Assembly: GCA_015062045.1 (NCBI GenBank)
Contig: SUVJ01000013.1
Coordinates: 1-43,331, forward strand
Source: Akkermansiaceae bacterium
GTDB taxonomy: Bacteria > Verrucomicrobiota > Verrucomicrobiia > Verrucomicrobiales > Akkermansiaceae
Reading direction: 5' to 3'
DNA: 43,331 nucleotides
The notes below the pieces were generated by a model. That model saw nothing but the letters and a program-made list of their open reading frames with translations. It did no database searches and was not told where the DNA came from. Position numbers and translations under genes: made by a program. Shown here piece after piece: positions 32,999-40,489 of the stretch. Position 1 is the stretch's first letter. The number at the start of each line of letters is the position of its first letter.

Positions 32999-33883
32999 AT
33001 GACGTCATTTCAACGCAAAGCACGCACTGCCGCAGAGGCCAGATGCCGACGAGTGCTCGATAAAGCCCCCGTAGTGGTATGGAAACGCTTTGCGGATGGC
33101 GTTGAGCTTAAGGCACACATTATTGCACCGCCCGGCCATACGGCAGATTCCATTTTGCCCTCCGTCATGTTTTTTTGCGGGGGCATGTGGGCGTTGGAGT
33201 TCAATGAAGAGTTTGTATCTTGGGCCATGCACCTGGCCAGTCGCGGCATTGTTTGCATCTTGCCGGAGTACCGCAACCATGCCCGCTATGATGTAACGGC
33301 AGAGGAAATCATTACCGATGGTTTGGATGCCTGGCGGTGGGTGCGGCATAATGCAGCCAATTTAGGCTTGGACCAAGAGTTGATTTCCTTAGCCGGGTCG
33401 GATGCCGGGGCCTTGCTTGCCCTCAATGCAGCCATGCAACCCATGATTGAAAAACGGCGTTGGTGGAAGCTCGGCAGCAAGGATATACCGCCCCCCATGC
33501 CGGCCGCCGTTGCCATATTCCGCGGCGTGGTGGATGTAGAAGCCCCGGAGGCTAAGTTGCTCAATGTTAAAGCAGAAATAGCAGACACCAACAGCATCAA
33601 CCCCTGTGCCCTGCTCAGGCGTTATTTGCCGCCGCTGTTCTGCGCGCACGGCATGGCAGACCCGCTACTGGATTACGCCATGAGAGAATGGTTCTGCGAG
33701 CAATGGAAATCCTTGGATAACGAGGCAGAGATTGTGCTGAGCCCCACAAGCGACCACACACTCACTCACTTTGATGTTAATCCCGCAGCATTTGAGATGA
33801 TACTACTGGCTTGGGAGACCTTTATGGCAGAGCAAGGTATTTGGCCGGAAAGCGTGATTGAAGACCGCGCCCTGATGTGGTAA
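32999..33883 (+). CDS. alpha/beta hydrolase, esterase/lipase-like
   Basis: Cytoplasmic (no signal peptide), 294 aa, resembling BD-FAE/acetyl-esterase-type hydrolases. The nucleophile elbow is G-S134-D-A-G in 'LAGSDAGALL'. The acid is probably Asp221 in 'AHGMADPLL' and the base His253 or His257 in 'TSDHTLTHF'. The oxyanion strand reads 'MFFCGGMWAL', where a Cys replaces the His of the usual H-G-G. 'GIVCILPEYRNH' is the typical strand after it. Substrate unknown. It ends 9 nt from the convergent lipoprotein gene. Confidence 0.85.
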   Translation: MTSFQRKARTAAEARCRRVLDKAPVVVWKRFADGVELKAHIIAPPGHTADSILPSVMFFCGGMWALEFNEEFVSWAMHLASRGIVCILPEYRNHARYDVTAEEIITDGLDAWRWVRHNAANLGLDQELISLAGSDAGALLALNAAMQPMIEKRRWWKLGSKDIPPPMPAAVAIFRGVVDVEAPEAKLLNVKAEIADTNSINPCALLRRYLPPLFCAHGMADPLLDYAMREWFCEQWKSLDNEAEIVLSPTSDHTLTHFDVNPAAFEMILLAWETFMAEQGIWPESVIEDRALMW

Positions 33884-33892
33884 AACAGCCGC

Positions 33893-34324
33893 TTATGGCT
33901 TCAGCGTGCGAGAATCGCTCCTTTTACGCAAAAGCTTCAGCATATCCTTATCTGCCTGAGTAATGGGGCGAACATATTGAGTTCTCTCACCCCGGCCTAT
34001 ATTGAGAACCACTATATCCTGCCGATAATTGAGGGAAAAATACTCACCATACAACACGGTAGCCGGGGCATATGAAACAACGGATATATCCCCCTGCTCC
34101 GTCAACATTCGCAAATAGTTACGCAATTGCTCCGTCTCGCTATCCCGCAGGCGCACGGGCTTGCCTTGGTGATTAGGGGCTGCGGCATCTGCAAGCGGCA
34201 AATGTAAACGGTGTGCAACTAAAGAGCACTCTGCCCCGGGTACATCATCCCAATCCGGCAGTCCCTGTTGCATACAGCTGCTCAATGTGCTGATAACGAT
34301 TAATGCTGCTACCCTCAACTTCAT
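33893..34324 (-). CDS. predicted lipoprotein of unknown function, 143 aa
   Basis: A lipoprotein signal peptide with lipobox L14-S15-S16-C17 ('ISTLSSCMQQ'). The mature domain is about 125 residues of mixed alpha/beta ('EQLRNYLRMLTEQGDISVVS', 'GEYFSLNYRQDIVVLNIG') with no recognised family. The promoter's perfect TATAAT ends 6 nt before the ATG, giving a leaderless message. It is divergent from the marR gene. Confidence 0.78.
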   Translation of the reverse strand: MKLRVAALIVISTLSSCMQQGLPDWDDVPGAECSLVAHRLHLPLADAAAPNHQGKPVRLRDSETEQLRNYLRMLTEQGDISVVSYAPATVLYGEYFSLNYRQDIVVLNIGRGERTQYVRPITQADKDMLKLLRKRSDSRTLKP

Positions 34325-34330
34325 GGCTTC

Positions 34331-34358
34331 ATTATACTCTTATCCCCGCCTTTGTAAA
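34331..34358 (-). promoter_or_regulatory. promoter of the 143-aa lipoprotein
   Basis: TTTACA (34353-34358), 16-nt spacer, TATAAT (34331-34336), 6 nt to the ATG at 34324. Confidence 0.7.
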
Positions 34359-34432
34359 CGATAATTTTATGAGAAATTGAGAAATAAAACTATCCCAAGA
34401 TGTTAATAATTTACTATTATAAATAATTTTTC

Positions 34433-34461
34433 TGGACAAATAGCTCAGATTAAGATAGAAT
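34433..34461 (+). promoter_or_regulatory. promoter of the MarR-type regulator gene
   Basis: TGGACA (34433-34438), 17-nt spacer, TAGAAT (34456-34461), 6 nt to the ATG at 34468; leaderless. Confidence 0.68.
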
Positions 34462-34467
34462 ACGCGC

Positions 34468-34941
34468 ATGGAATCTCTCCAAAGACAACCGCACGACGTA
34501 TTTATGAAGCTGCTGAACATCACGGATGACCTGCGCCGTGACAGCTTCAAACAAACACCGGCCATTCACCAAAAAAAGATGCTGGGCCTTACCCTGCGCC
34601 AAGGGTCCGCCATTGGTCAAATCCGCATCCTTACCAAAGAGAAGCCGGAGGGTATTGCCCTCAAAACACTGGCATCTCACCTCAACATGACGGTACCTGC
34701 AACCTCTTTGTTGGTGGAAACCATGGTGACAAAAGGCTTTTTTGAACGCAATCCCAACCCGGAGGATCGCCGCGCCATCTGCATCCGCCTCTCCGAAAAA
34801 GGCGAGGCACTTTGCCACGATGTCAATGCCCGCATGGAGGCCGAGCTGGATCGCTTGTCCGTACATATTACGGAGGAAGAGCTGGCAGCGCTCGACTCCA
34901 TTGCCACCAAAATGGGGCGTTTGTACTACGACGAAAAGTAA
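34468..34941 (+). CDS. MarR-family transcriptional regulator
   Basis: A winged-helix DNA-binding dimer, usually a repressor relieved by small phenolic or oxidising ligands. Helix 'ITKE..PEGIALKTLASHLN' and recognition helix 'TVPATSLLVETMVTKGFFER' lead into the wing 'NPNPEDRRAICIRLSEKG', with the conserved D-R-R. Dimerising helices lie at both ends. 157 aa is typical. A hairpin terminator follows the stop, then a good promoter with a TGTCA-type inverted repeat for the next gene, which could be its operator. That link is inference. Confidence 0.92.
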   Translation: MESLQRQPHDVFMKLLNITDDLRRDSFKQTPAIHQKKMLGLTLRQGSAIGQIRILTKEKPEGIALKTLASHLNMTVPATSLLVETMVTKGFFERNPNPEDRRAICIRLSEKGEALCHDVNARMEAELDRLSVHITEEELAALDSIATKMGRLYYDEK

Positions 34942-34949
34942 AAAAGAGA

Positions 34950-34980
34950 TGTGTCGGGAGAAATTTCCTGACACATTTTC
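34950..34980 (+). terminator. terminator-like hairpin after the MarR gene
   Basis: TGTGTC (34950-34955) and GACACA (34970-34975) plus inner GGA/TCC pairing, followed by TTTTC. Its TGTC/GACA arms echo the inverted repeat at 35025-35047. Confidence 0.55.
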
Positions 34981-35009
34981 TTGACTATACTCGAACTTCG
35001 GTGTATATT
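34981..35009 (+). promoter_or_regulatory. promoter of the YbjN-like/fabI unit
   Basis: TTGACT (34981-34986), 17-nt spacer, TATATT (35004-35009). The start site near 35016 gives a leader of about 60 nt, one of the few real leaders in this window. Confidence 0.72.
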
Positions 35010-35024
35010 ACCATCAAACAGAGG

Positions 35025-35047
35025 GTGTCAACATGAAACGCTGACAC
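35025..35047. promoter_or_regulatory. operator-like inverted repeat GTGTCA-N11-TGACAC
   Basis: A perfect 6-bp inverted repeat centred about 20 bp past the predicted start site at 35016. Position suits repression by roadblock or a leader hairpin. The same TGTC/GACA arms occur in the hairpin upstream. Confidence 0.45.
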
Positions 35048-35074
35048 ATCACGCGAACTTTTTTCACCAAAAAT

Positions 35075-35530
35075 ATGTCTGAAAAACCTAATCTACTGGC
35101 ACTGGTGCGCCGCCACCTGCTGAGCCGCAATGAGGATTACCAATGGGTGACTATGGGTCCGCAGGCAGAGAAGATAGGCTTGGCCTACCTGCCGATAGAT
35201 ACCACGGGCATGCCCTGCACATTCATGTTCACAGAGTTGCAAGAGCCCTGCAGCCTCGTATTTGATGTACATTTTTGCACACGTGTAGCACCGGAGAACC
35301 GGCAGGAGCTGAGCATGCTGCTGCTTACCCTCAACGCCAACTTGCCGGAGGGGCAGCTACTACTTGACAATGACGGCGGTTTTGTATACTACCGCCTTAA
35401 GTATGTACCCACAGATAACACGGTGAGTGCAGAGGAAGTATTAAAACGCATTGCCTACATGGAGAAAGTGGGTATCAGCATCACCGCCACATACGCTCGC
35501 ATCATCTCTCAAGAGTTTCCCTTACTGTAA
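35075..35530 (+). CDS. YbjN-domain-like protein, 151 aa
   Basis: The layout fits the YbjN/type III secretion chaperone-like fold: helix 'LLALVRRHLLSRN', alternating strands ('SLVFDVHFCTRVAPENRQEL'), then 'NANLPEGQLLLDNDGGFVYY', the usual Y-N-x-x-L-P-x-G-x-F-x-L-D-x-x-x-G-x-x-x-Y region, and a C-terminal helix. The family is cytoplasmic and of poorly known function. It is 21 nt upstream of fabI on the same strand and probably cotranscribed with it. Confidence 0.75.
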   Translation: MSEKPNLLALVRRHLLSRNEDYQWVTMGPQAEKIGLAYLPIDTTGMPCTFMFTELQEPCSLVFDVHFCTRVAPENRQELSMLLLTLNANLPEGQLLLDNDGGFVYYRLKYVPTDNTVSAEEVLKRIAYMEKVGISITATYARIISQEFPLL

Positions 35531-35551
35531 CATCTAACCACTAACATCATT

Positions 35552-36346
35552 ATGTCACTTGATAAACCGTTAGCAGGAAAGGTCGGCATCGTTACCGGTG
35601 TGGCCAATAAGCGCAGTATCGCATTCGGCATTGCCAAAGCTTGGCATGAGGCCGGCGCAAAACTCATTTTCAATTACCAGGGAGAGCGTCTTAAGGATGG
35701 CGTTATCAAACTTGTAAAAGAGAGCTTTGGCGAGGACACCCCGGTATGCGAGCTGGACGTATCTGACGACAACTCCATAGCCAACTTCTTCAGCTTTGTA
35801 TCCGAGCATACGGACCGTGTAGACATGCTGCTGCACGCCATTGCATTTGCACCCAAGGCACCCGGCACGCTTGAGGGGCACTTTGCTGACATTCCGCGAG
35901 ATGCCTGGAATCTCTCCTTACAAATATCCGCCTATTCTCTCATTGCCTTGTCTCGCGCCGTAGCACCGTTGATGACCAACGGAGGCTCCATCACCGCGCT
36001 CACCTACTACGCAAGCCAAAAGGTTGTGCCCAATTACAATCTTATGGCCGTATCCAAGGCTGCGCTTGAGACCAGTGCCAAGTACCTTGCTTTTGACTTG
36101 GGCCGCCGCGAGGCTCCCATCCGCGTTAACTGCATTTCTGCCGGGCCTGTACAGACCCTCGCCGCACGCGGTGTATCCGGCTTTACCGGTATGTTCAAAG
36201 TGTATGAGGAGAAGAGCCCGCTGCAGCGCTCCTGCACGCTTGAAGAGCTGGGAGCCACAGCCACCTTCCTGGCAAGCGATGGCGCAGCCAGCATCACCGG
36301 CCAGGTTATCTATGTGGACGGTGGTTATGAGATTGTCGGCATGTAA
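35552..36346 (+). CDS. fabI: enoyl-[acyl-carrier-protein] reductase (NADH)
   Basis: Last reduction of each type II fatty-acid elongation round. A short-chain dehydrogenase of the FabI type: the split glycine motif 'GVANKRSIAFGIAKA' (16-30), 'LHAIAFAPK' (94-102), and catalytic Tyr162-x6-Lys169 in 'NYNLMAVSKAALE', with a second Tyr nearby (152/153). The C-terminal 'ASDGAASITGQVIYVDGG' is as expected. 264 aa is normal. A strong terminator follows 31 nt after the stop. Confidence 0.96.
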   Translation: MSLDKPLAGKVGIVTGVANKRSIAFGIAKAWHEAGAKLIFNYQGERLKDGVIKLVKESFGEDTPVCELDVSDDNSIANFFSFVSEHTDRVDMLLHAIAFAPKAPGTLEGHFADIPRDAWNLSLQISAYSLIALSRAVAPLMTNGGSITALTYYASQKVVPNYNLMAVSKAALETSAKYLAFDLGRREAPIRVNCISAGPVQTLAARGVSGFTGMFKVYEEKSPLQRSCTLEELGATATFLASDGAASITGQVIYVDGGYEIVGM

Positions 36347-36377
36347 GCGCCCCACCTCAATCCCGATACTGAATTTT

Positions 36378-36411
36378 AAAAACCGCAGCCTGAAAAAAGG
36401 CTGCGGTTTTT
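36378..36411. terminator. bidirectional rho-independent terminator (fabI / ffh)
   Basis: A perfect 13-bp stem, AAAAACCGCAGCC with GGCTGCGGTTTTT, with an 8-nt loop. The T5 and A5 runs on the two sides serve both the plus-strand fabI transcript and the minus-strand ffh transcript. Confidence 0.93.
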
Positions 36412-36434
36412 GTGTAGAATAAACTTGTAAAAAA

Positions 36435-37979
36435 TCAGCGTCTGCGACGGAAAAGGCCGCCCAAGAAATTGCCCCCGCTCATGGGGCCTTTCTTTTTGCG
36501 ACCACCGGCCGGTTGAGACATATCGGGCATACCGGCACCGGGGCCGAACATGGAGGACAAATCGGGCATGTTGCCGGATTTCATCATCTCGTTAATATCA
36601 GGCATGCCATCAGCGCCCTGCGGCGGCATGGGCATGTTGGCAGGCATGCCACCATGCATGCCACCCATAGCTTTCATGAGCCCGCCCATTTTACCTTTGC
36701 CGCCCATCATTTCCTTCATATCCTTAAAGTTCTTGATAAAGCGGTTTACCTCAATCTCCGACACACCGGAGCCCTTGGCAATACGGCGGCGGCGAGAGGG
36801 GATAAGAAGCTTATAATTGGCGCGTTCTGCCGGGGTCATAGAGAGCACAATGGCCTCCATACGCTTCAACTTCTTGGGGTCCAGGGCGCCCTCCGGCAAC
36901 TGCTTGCTGAGCTTGTTGAAGCCGGGAATCAGCTTGAGCAGGCCCTCCAACGGGCCGAGCTTTTGCATCATACGCATTTGCCCCAAAAAGTCGTTAAAAT
37001 TGAACTCTCCGCTCATCATGCGGTTCATGGAGTGCATGGCGGATTCTTGGTCCAGCTTCTCTGCCGCTTTTTCCACCAGCCCGACAATATCACCCATGCC
37101 GAGAATGCGGTCTGCCATGCGCACGGGCACAAAGTGGCCAAACTGGTCAAGCTTTTCGCCCTCGCCCACAAACTTAATGGGCTTGCCGGTAACAGCACGC
37201 ATGGAGAGGGCTGCACCGCCACGGGCATCGCCATCCAACTTAGTGAGGATGATACCGGTAAGCCCCACGGCCTTATCAAACGTTTGGGCAACACGCACAG
37301 CCTGCTGGCCGGTGGCGGCATCTGCCACCAACAAAGCCTCCTGCGGCTCAAGGTATTTTGCCAGTTTCTTCAACTCAGCAACCAAATCATCATCTACCTC
37401 TTGCCGCCCGGCGGTATCAAAAATGATAACATCATGCTCTTGAGAATCTGCCCAACGCAAAGCATCTTTAGCCACCCGTATTACGTCTTTCTCCGTGGCA
37501 TCGGGGGTATACACGGGTACCTCAATCTGCTTGGCTAAGGTAGCCAACTGATCAATAGCAGCAGGGCGAATTAAGTCGCAGGCGACAAGCAGGGGCTTGC
37601 GACCTTCCATTTTAAGGCGGCGTGCCAGCTTGGCACTGGTGGTTGTTTTACCGGCACCGTTAAGGCCCACAACAAGAATACGAGCAGGTGGCGTAAGGTT
37701 CAGCTCTGCGGCTTCTCCACCCAAGAGAGCCGCCAATTCATCGCGGAAAATCTTAACAATCTGCTCGCCGGGTTTTACCGTTTTGAGAACCTTTTCGCCC
37801 ATGGCTTGCTCTTTAACAGATGCAATAAACTCACGAGCAACGGAATACTCCACATCAGCATCCAAAAGAGCCATGCGAATGTCTCGCATAGCCTCAGCTA
37901 TGTTGGACTCAGAGATCTTGCTCAGACCCCGCAGTTTTCGAAAGGCATCATCCAGTTTGTCGGAAAGCAGTGAGAACAT
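36435..37979 (-). CDS. ffh: signal recognition particle protein Ffh/SRP54
   Basis: A GTPase that binds 4.5S RNA and signal sequences of nascent membrane proteins. N domain 1-90; P-loop 'GLNGAGKTTT' (105-114); 'DTAGRQEVDDDL' for G3; 'TKLDGDARGGAALS' for G4; 'GEGEKLDQF' for G5. The methionine-rich M domain begins near residue 310 with 'FNFNDFLGQMRMMQKLGPLE' and the RNA-binding 'RRRRIAKGSGVS'. The C-terminal 80 residues are an extra Gly/Met/Pro-rich tail ending in four arginines, longer than E. coli Ffh (453 aa). Leaderless promoter. Confidence 0.96.
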   Translation of the reverse strand: MFSLLSDKLDDAFRKLRGLSKISESNIAEAMRDIRMALLDADVEYSVAREFIASVKEQAMGEKVLKTVKPGEQIVKIFRDELAALLGGEAAELNLTPPARILVVGLNGAGKTTTSAKLARRLKMEGRKPLLVACDLIRPAAIDQLATLAKQIEVPVYTPDATEKDVIRVAKDALRWADSQEHDVIIFDTAGRQEVDDDLVAELKKLAKYLEPQEALLVADAATGQQAVRVAQTFDKAVGLTGIILTKLDGDARGGAALSMRAVTGKPIKFVGEGEKLDQFGHFVPVRMADRILGMGDIVGLVEKAAEKLDQESAMHSMNRMMSGEFNFNDFLGQMRMMQKLGPLEGLLKLIPGFNKLSKQLPEGALDPKKLKRMEAIVLSMTPAERANYKLLIPSRRRRIAKGSGVSEIEVNRFIKNFKDMKEMMGGKGKMGGLMKAMGGMHGGMPANMPMPPQGADGMPDINEMMKSGNMPDLSSMFGPGAGMPDMSQPAGGRKKKGPMSGGNFLGGLFRRRR

Positions 37980-37986
37980 GCGCGTG

Positions 37987-38015
37987 AATCTACCAGAAAA
38001 TGCGCTCTATGTCAA
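37987..38015 (-). promoter_or_regulatory. promoter of ffh
   Basis: TTGACA (38010-38015), 17-nt spacer, TAGATT (37987-37992), 7 nt to the ATG at 37979; the best consensus promoter with leaderless geometry here. Confidence 0.78.
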
Positions 38016-38060
38016 GAGCTTCGCGCGACAGTAACCGTGCTTTAATCAACAAATAGAGAA

Positions 38061-38089
38061 TTGACAAAGACCAAGAAATCAGTTAAGGT
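38061..38089 (+). promoter_or_regulatory. promoter of the retropepsin-like gene
   Basis: TTGACA (38061-38066), 17-nt spacer, TAAGGT (38084-38089), 6 nt to the ATG at 38096. Confidence 0.65.
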
Positions 38090-38095
38090 TATGCC

Positions 38096-38998
38096 ATGCG
38101 TACATTTATTACAAGCATACTCATGGGCATTTTATGCATGGTGCCCGCCCTCACGGCGCAACAAGCAGGGCCGGAAACTCAGCAGGTACCTGCTGAGTTA
38201 ATGAAAATTGAGAGAGATAAACAAAGCGGGCTCTTACTGGTAACAGCCATTGTTGCAGACAAGCCCATGCGTTTTCTGCTCGATACCGGAGCCACGCATA
38301 CCATCATACACAGAGCCTCTACGGTAGGAATACGCAATGCCTTTTGGCTGGATACCTCGCGTGTACAATTCACCGGTAATTCTGCACAACGCCCGCAGAT
38401 GATGGCTGCCCCGTTTCAGATTGGGCCGGCACTTGTGCCCCGACACGTTTTCATGGTGATAGATTTATCCTCTGTACGCCGTATGATGGGGGAACCTATT
38501 GACGGCATATTGGGCATGGATATTTTAGGGCTCATGCCTTTTACCTTTGATTTTAAGAACGAGAAGTTTATGTGGGCATATGCACAGCATGCACCGGTTA
38601 CCCCGGTATATGGTCAACCAACGGCAGAGGGGCGATTTATAGTGCATGCCCAATGTGAGGGCAAAGTACTGGAGCTTTTGTTGGATACCGGCTGTGCCGT
38701 AACACGTGTAAACCTGGACAAATGGCCGGCCGGCTCAGCCGGGCAAATTGCTGCCACCTTAGGAGACATCAATTCAACCACCTGCAATATGATGCATGAG
38801 GGTAAACCCGCAGATTTAACCGTTGCAGAGGGCGTTACACTGCCCAACATACAACCCATGCTTGATGACCCCGGGCAACACTCTGCCCTGCTGGGGGTGG
38901 ATGCGCTTAAGGAGAGTGTACTCATCCACAAGCCGACTCGCACCTCCCCCCTTGGGCAATTCTTCTTTTTGAAGCAGGAGGCGGCAGAGCAAAATTAA
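38096..38998 (+). CDS. exported tandem retropepsin-like aspartic protease family protein, 300 aa
   Basis: A signal peptide ends near residue 21 ('PALTAQQAG'). Two retropepsin-type motifs occur: D63-T-G in 'FLLDTGATHTII' and D197-T-G in 'LLLDTGCAVTRV', about 134 residues apart, each followed by its own beta domain. 'DGILGMDIL' and 'SALLGVDAL' are the matching second motifs of each half. Retropepsins normally dimerise with one Asp per chain; two DTG halves in one chain could form a pseudo-dimer like pepsin, or a single active domain. Substrate unknown. Its stop overlaps the convergent gene by 4 nt. Confidence 0.85.
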   Translation: MRTFITSILMGILCMVPALTAQQAGPETQQVPAELMKIERDKQSGLLLVTAIVADKPMRFLLDTGATHTIIHRASTVGIRNAFWLDTSRVQFTGNSAQRPQMMAAPFQIGPALVPRHVFMVIDLSSVRRMMGEPIDGILGMDILGLMPFTFDFKNEKFMWAYAQHAPVTPVYGQPTAEGRFIVHAQCEGKVLELLLDTGCAVTRVNLDKWPAGSAGQIAATLGDINSTTCNMMHEGKPADLTVAEGVTLPNIQPMLDDPGQHSALLGVDALKESVLIHKPTRTSPLGQFFFLKQEAAEQN

Positions 38999-39786
38999 AC
39001 TTGCAACACATCCCCCCCAGCAAAACAATGAAGCTGCTCGCCCAAGAGCGGCTTCATTGTTGTATAGGCATACTCCCCCGTACAGTGCCCGGTATAATAA
39101 ACAGCCCCCATACGGAGTAAAGATTGCGCGGCTCGTTCCAAAAAAAGAGTGTCTTTTTGCGCGGTACATTTCATATAATGGAAACCGCCTATCAGAATAT
39201 CCGGCCGAAAATAGGCAGCAATATTCAAAACTCCACGGTGGGAGCACCCACTGAACAATATGCGTCTACCGGCTTCCTCCACCAACAGGTATTGCTCGTG
39301 TCTGAAATCATCTTCCTCCCGCACTCCGTTTATCATGGTAGCCATACCCGCACCGGCTACCGGGTGAATTGTCGGCATACACCTTGCACTGTGTAATGTT
39401 ATGCCGGGAGCAAACTCGGCAGCATCCTCCCGCAGCATACAAATCTGCGCATGTTCTGCCAACACAGGGGGCAAGCCTATATCCTTACCGTTTGCGTTAA
39501 AATGCGGCTCAAAAGCATGCCTGCTTACCCATACGGCAGCTTGCTGATTATGCTGAAGAAAACGAGGCAACCCACCACCATGGTCATAATGCCCGTGAGA
39601 AATAACACAGGCATCAACACTACCTAAATCCACCCCCATACGCGCCGCATTATCTGCAAATGCACCGCTTGCCCCGGTATCAAAGAGGATTCTGCGCCCC
39701 TGCGTCTCTATCAACAAACTCAAGCCATGCTCTGCCACAATATGTGGCAGAGCCGTTGTATTTTCTATTAAAACGCTTATTTTCAA
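38995..39786 (-). CDS. metallo-beta-lactamase-fold hydrolase
   Basis: The zinc motif H64-G-H66-Y-D68-H69 sits in 'ACVISHGHYDHGGG', after the strand 'ILFDTGASG'. Further ligands are probable in 'HPVAG', 'FSGCSHRGV' and 'YTGHCTG'. This order matches the MBL subgroup often annotated as 7,8-dihydropterin-6-methyl-4-(beta-D-ribofuranosyl)aminobenzene-5'-phosphate synthase-like. The true substrate is unknown. No signal peptide, so cytoplasmic. 263 aa is normal. Confidence 0.87.
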   Translation of the reverse strand: MKISVLIENTTALPHIVAEHGLSLLIETQGRRILFDTGASGAFADNAARMGVDLGSVDACVISHGHYDHGGGLPRFLQHNQQAAVWVSRHAFEPHFNANGKDIGLPPVLAEHAQICMLREDAAEFAPGITLHSARCMPTIHPVAGAGMATMINGVREEDDFRHEQYLLVEEAGRRILFSGCSHRGVLNIAAYFRPDILIGGFHYMKCTAQKDTLFLERAAQSLLRMGAVYYTGHCTGEYAYTTMKPLLGEQLHCFAGGDVLQV

Positions 39787-39798
39787 TTTAATAAATTA

Positions 39799-40410
39799 TC
39801 ACTCCTTCAACATCTTTTGCATAGAGGCGGCGATTCGACCAGGGAGGTTATTCTCTAAATATTGATAAAAAGGCGCAGAATCCAGAGCCTTAATCTCCTG
39901 AATATACTCCCGCTTTTGTTGCAATGCCGCCTTACTCTTTTGCGCCCATTCTACCAACGCCATGCCGGCAAACCTGAAAGTTGAAGCAACATCATTATAA
40001 TCATTCTCATCCGGCTGGTTATACGTTACATAATGCTCATTCGCACCTCGGAAAAAGGCCATTAAAACATCACCGAACTCGGCTCCGCCTCCACTCCTCA
40101 AAATGGGCAACATATAATCCAGCATCGCATTCATACCATCAACAATGGGCACCCAATCCACCCACGCAGGGTAATACTGTGTAGCCTTGCTGCGCTTGCG
40201 ATACGACTCCTTAAATATACTCTGAACAGCCGCTACAGATACAGCACCCTCAGCCCTTGCTTTTTTACTGATTTCCTGTAACTCACCCGCAAATATACGC
40301 ATTATGTCAGATTCCTTATCAGGATGAAACCGCAGGTACTCCTTCAGTGCATAAGAAACCTCTTTTTTAAACAATTTGTTTATCAGTTGTTTGAGTTCAT
40401 TGTTCGCCAC
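39799..40410 (-). CDS. hypothetical protein with palindromic operator, 203 aa
   Basis: I recognise no family. It is a soluble, mostly helical protein ('LKQLINKLFKKEVSYALKEY' at the start, 'FYQYLENNLPGRIAASMQKM' at the end) with a Gly/Phe-containing centre ('RSGGGAEFGDVLMAFFRGAN'). The start codon is GTG; no in-frame ATG is near. The -10 box ends 7 nt before it. A perfect 23-nt palindrome covers its -35, so expression is probably repressed by a dimeric regulator. A stand-alone gene between the MBL protein and the flavoprotein. Confidence 0.72.
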   Translation of the reverse strand: MANNELKQLINKLFKKEVSYALKEYLRFHPDKESDIMRIFAGELQEISKKARAEGAVSVAAVQSIFKESYRKRSKATQYYPAWVDWVPIVDGMNAMLDYMLPILRSGGGAEFGDVLMAFFRGANEHYVTYNQPDENDYNDVASTFRFAGMALVEWAQKSKAALQQKREYIQEIKALDSAPFYQYLENNLPGRIAASMQKMLKE

Positions 40411-40417
40411 GCACGAA

Positions 40418-40446
40418 ACTTTACATCAAAAGCTCCCCCAATACAA
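40418..40446 (-). promoter_or_regulatory. promoter of the 203-aa protein
   Basis: TTGTAT (40441-40446), 17-nt spacer, TAAAGT (40418-40423), 7 nt to the GTG at 40410. The -35 lies inside the palindrome. Confidence 0.55.
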
Positions 40447-40463
40447 TCAAATTTTGATTGTAT
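40441..40463. promoter_or_regulatory. perfect 23-nt palindrome, probable operator
   Basis: Left arm ATACAATCAAA, central T, right arm TTTGATTGTAT: 11 of 11 pairs. It overlaps the -35 of the 203-aa gene and lies 27 nt past the stop of the flavoprotein gene. No T-tract follows, so it reads as an operator more than a terminator. Confidence 0.65.
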
Positions 40464-40489
40464 CAGGCAATTTCCTCTCACGCCGCTTA

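Noticed and set aside
35840..35860. Ala in place of the FabI glycine linked to triclosan resistance in E. coli (HAIAFAP versus HSIGFAP)
   Set aside because: Ala at this site is normal in many triclosan-sensitive FabI proteins (for example Gram-positive ones), so it is not evidence of resistance.
36513..37538. 341-codon plus-strand frame opposite ffh
   Set aside because: His/Leu-rich low-complexity translation typical of an antisense shadow; ffh on the other strand has complete motifs.
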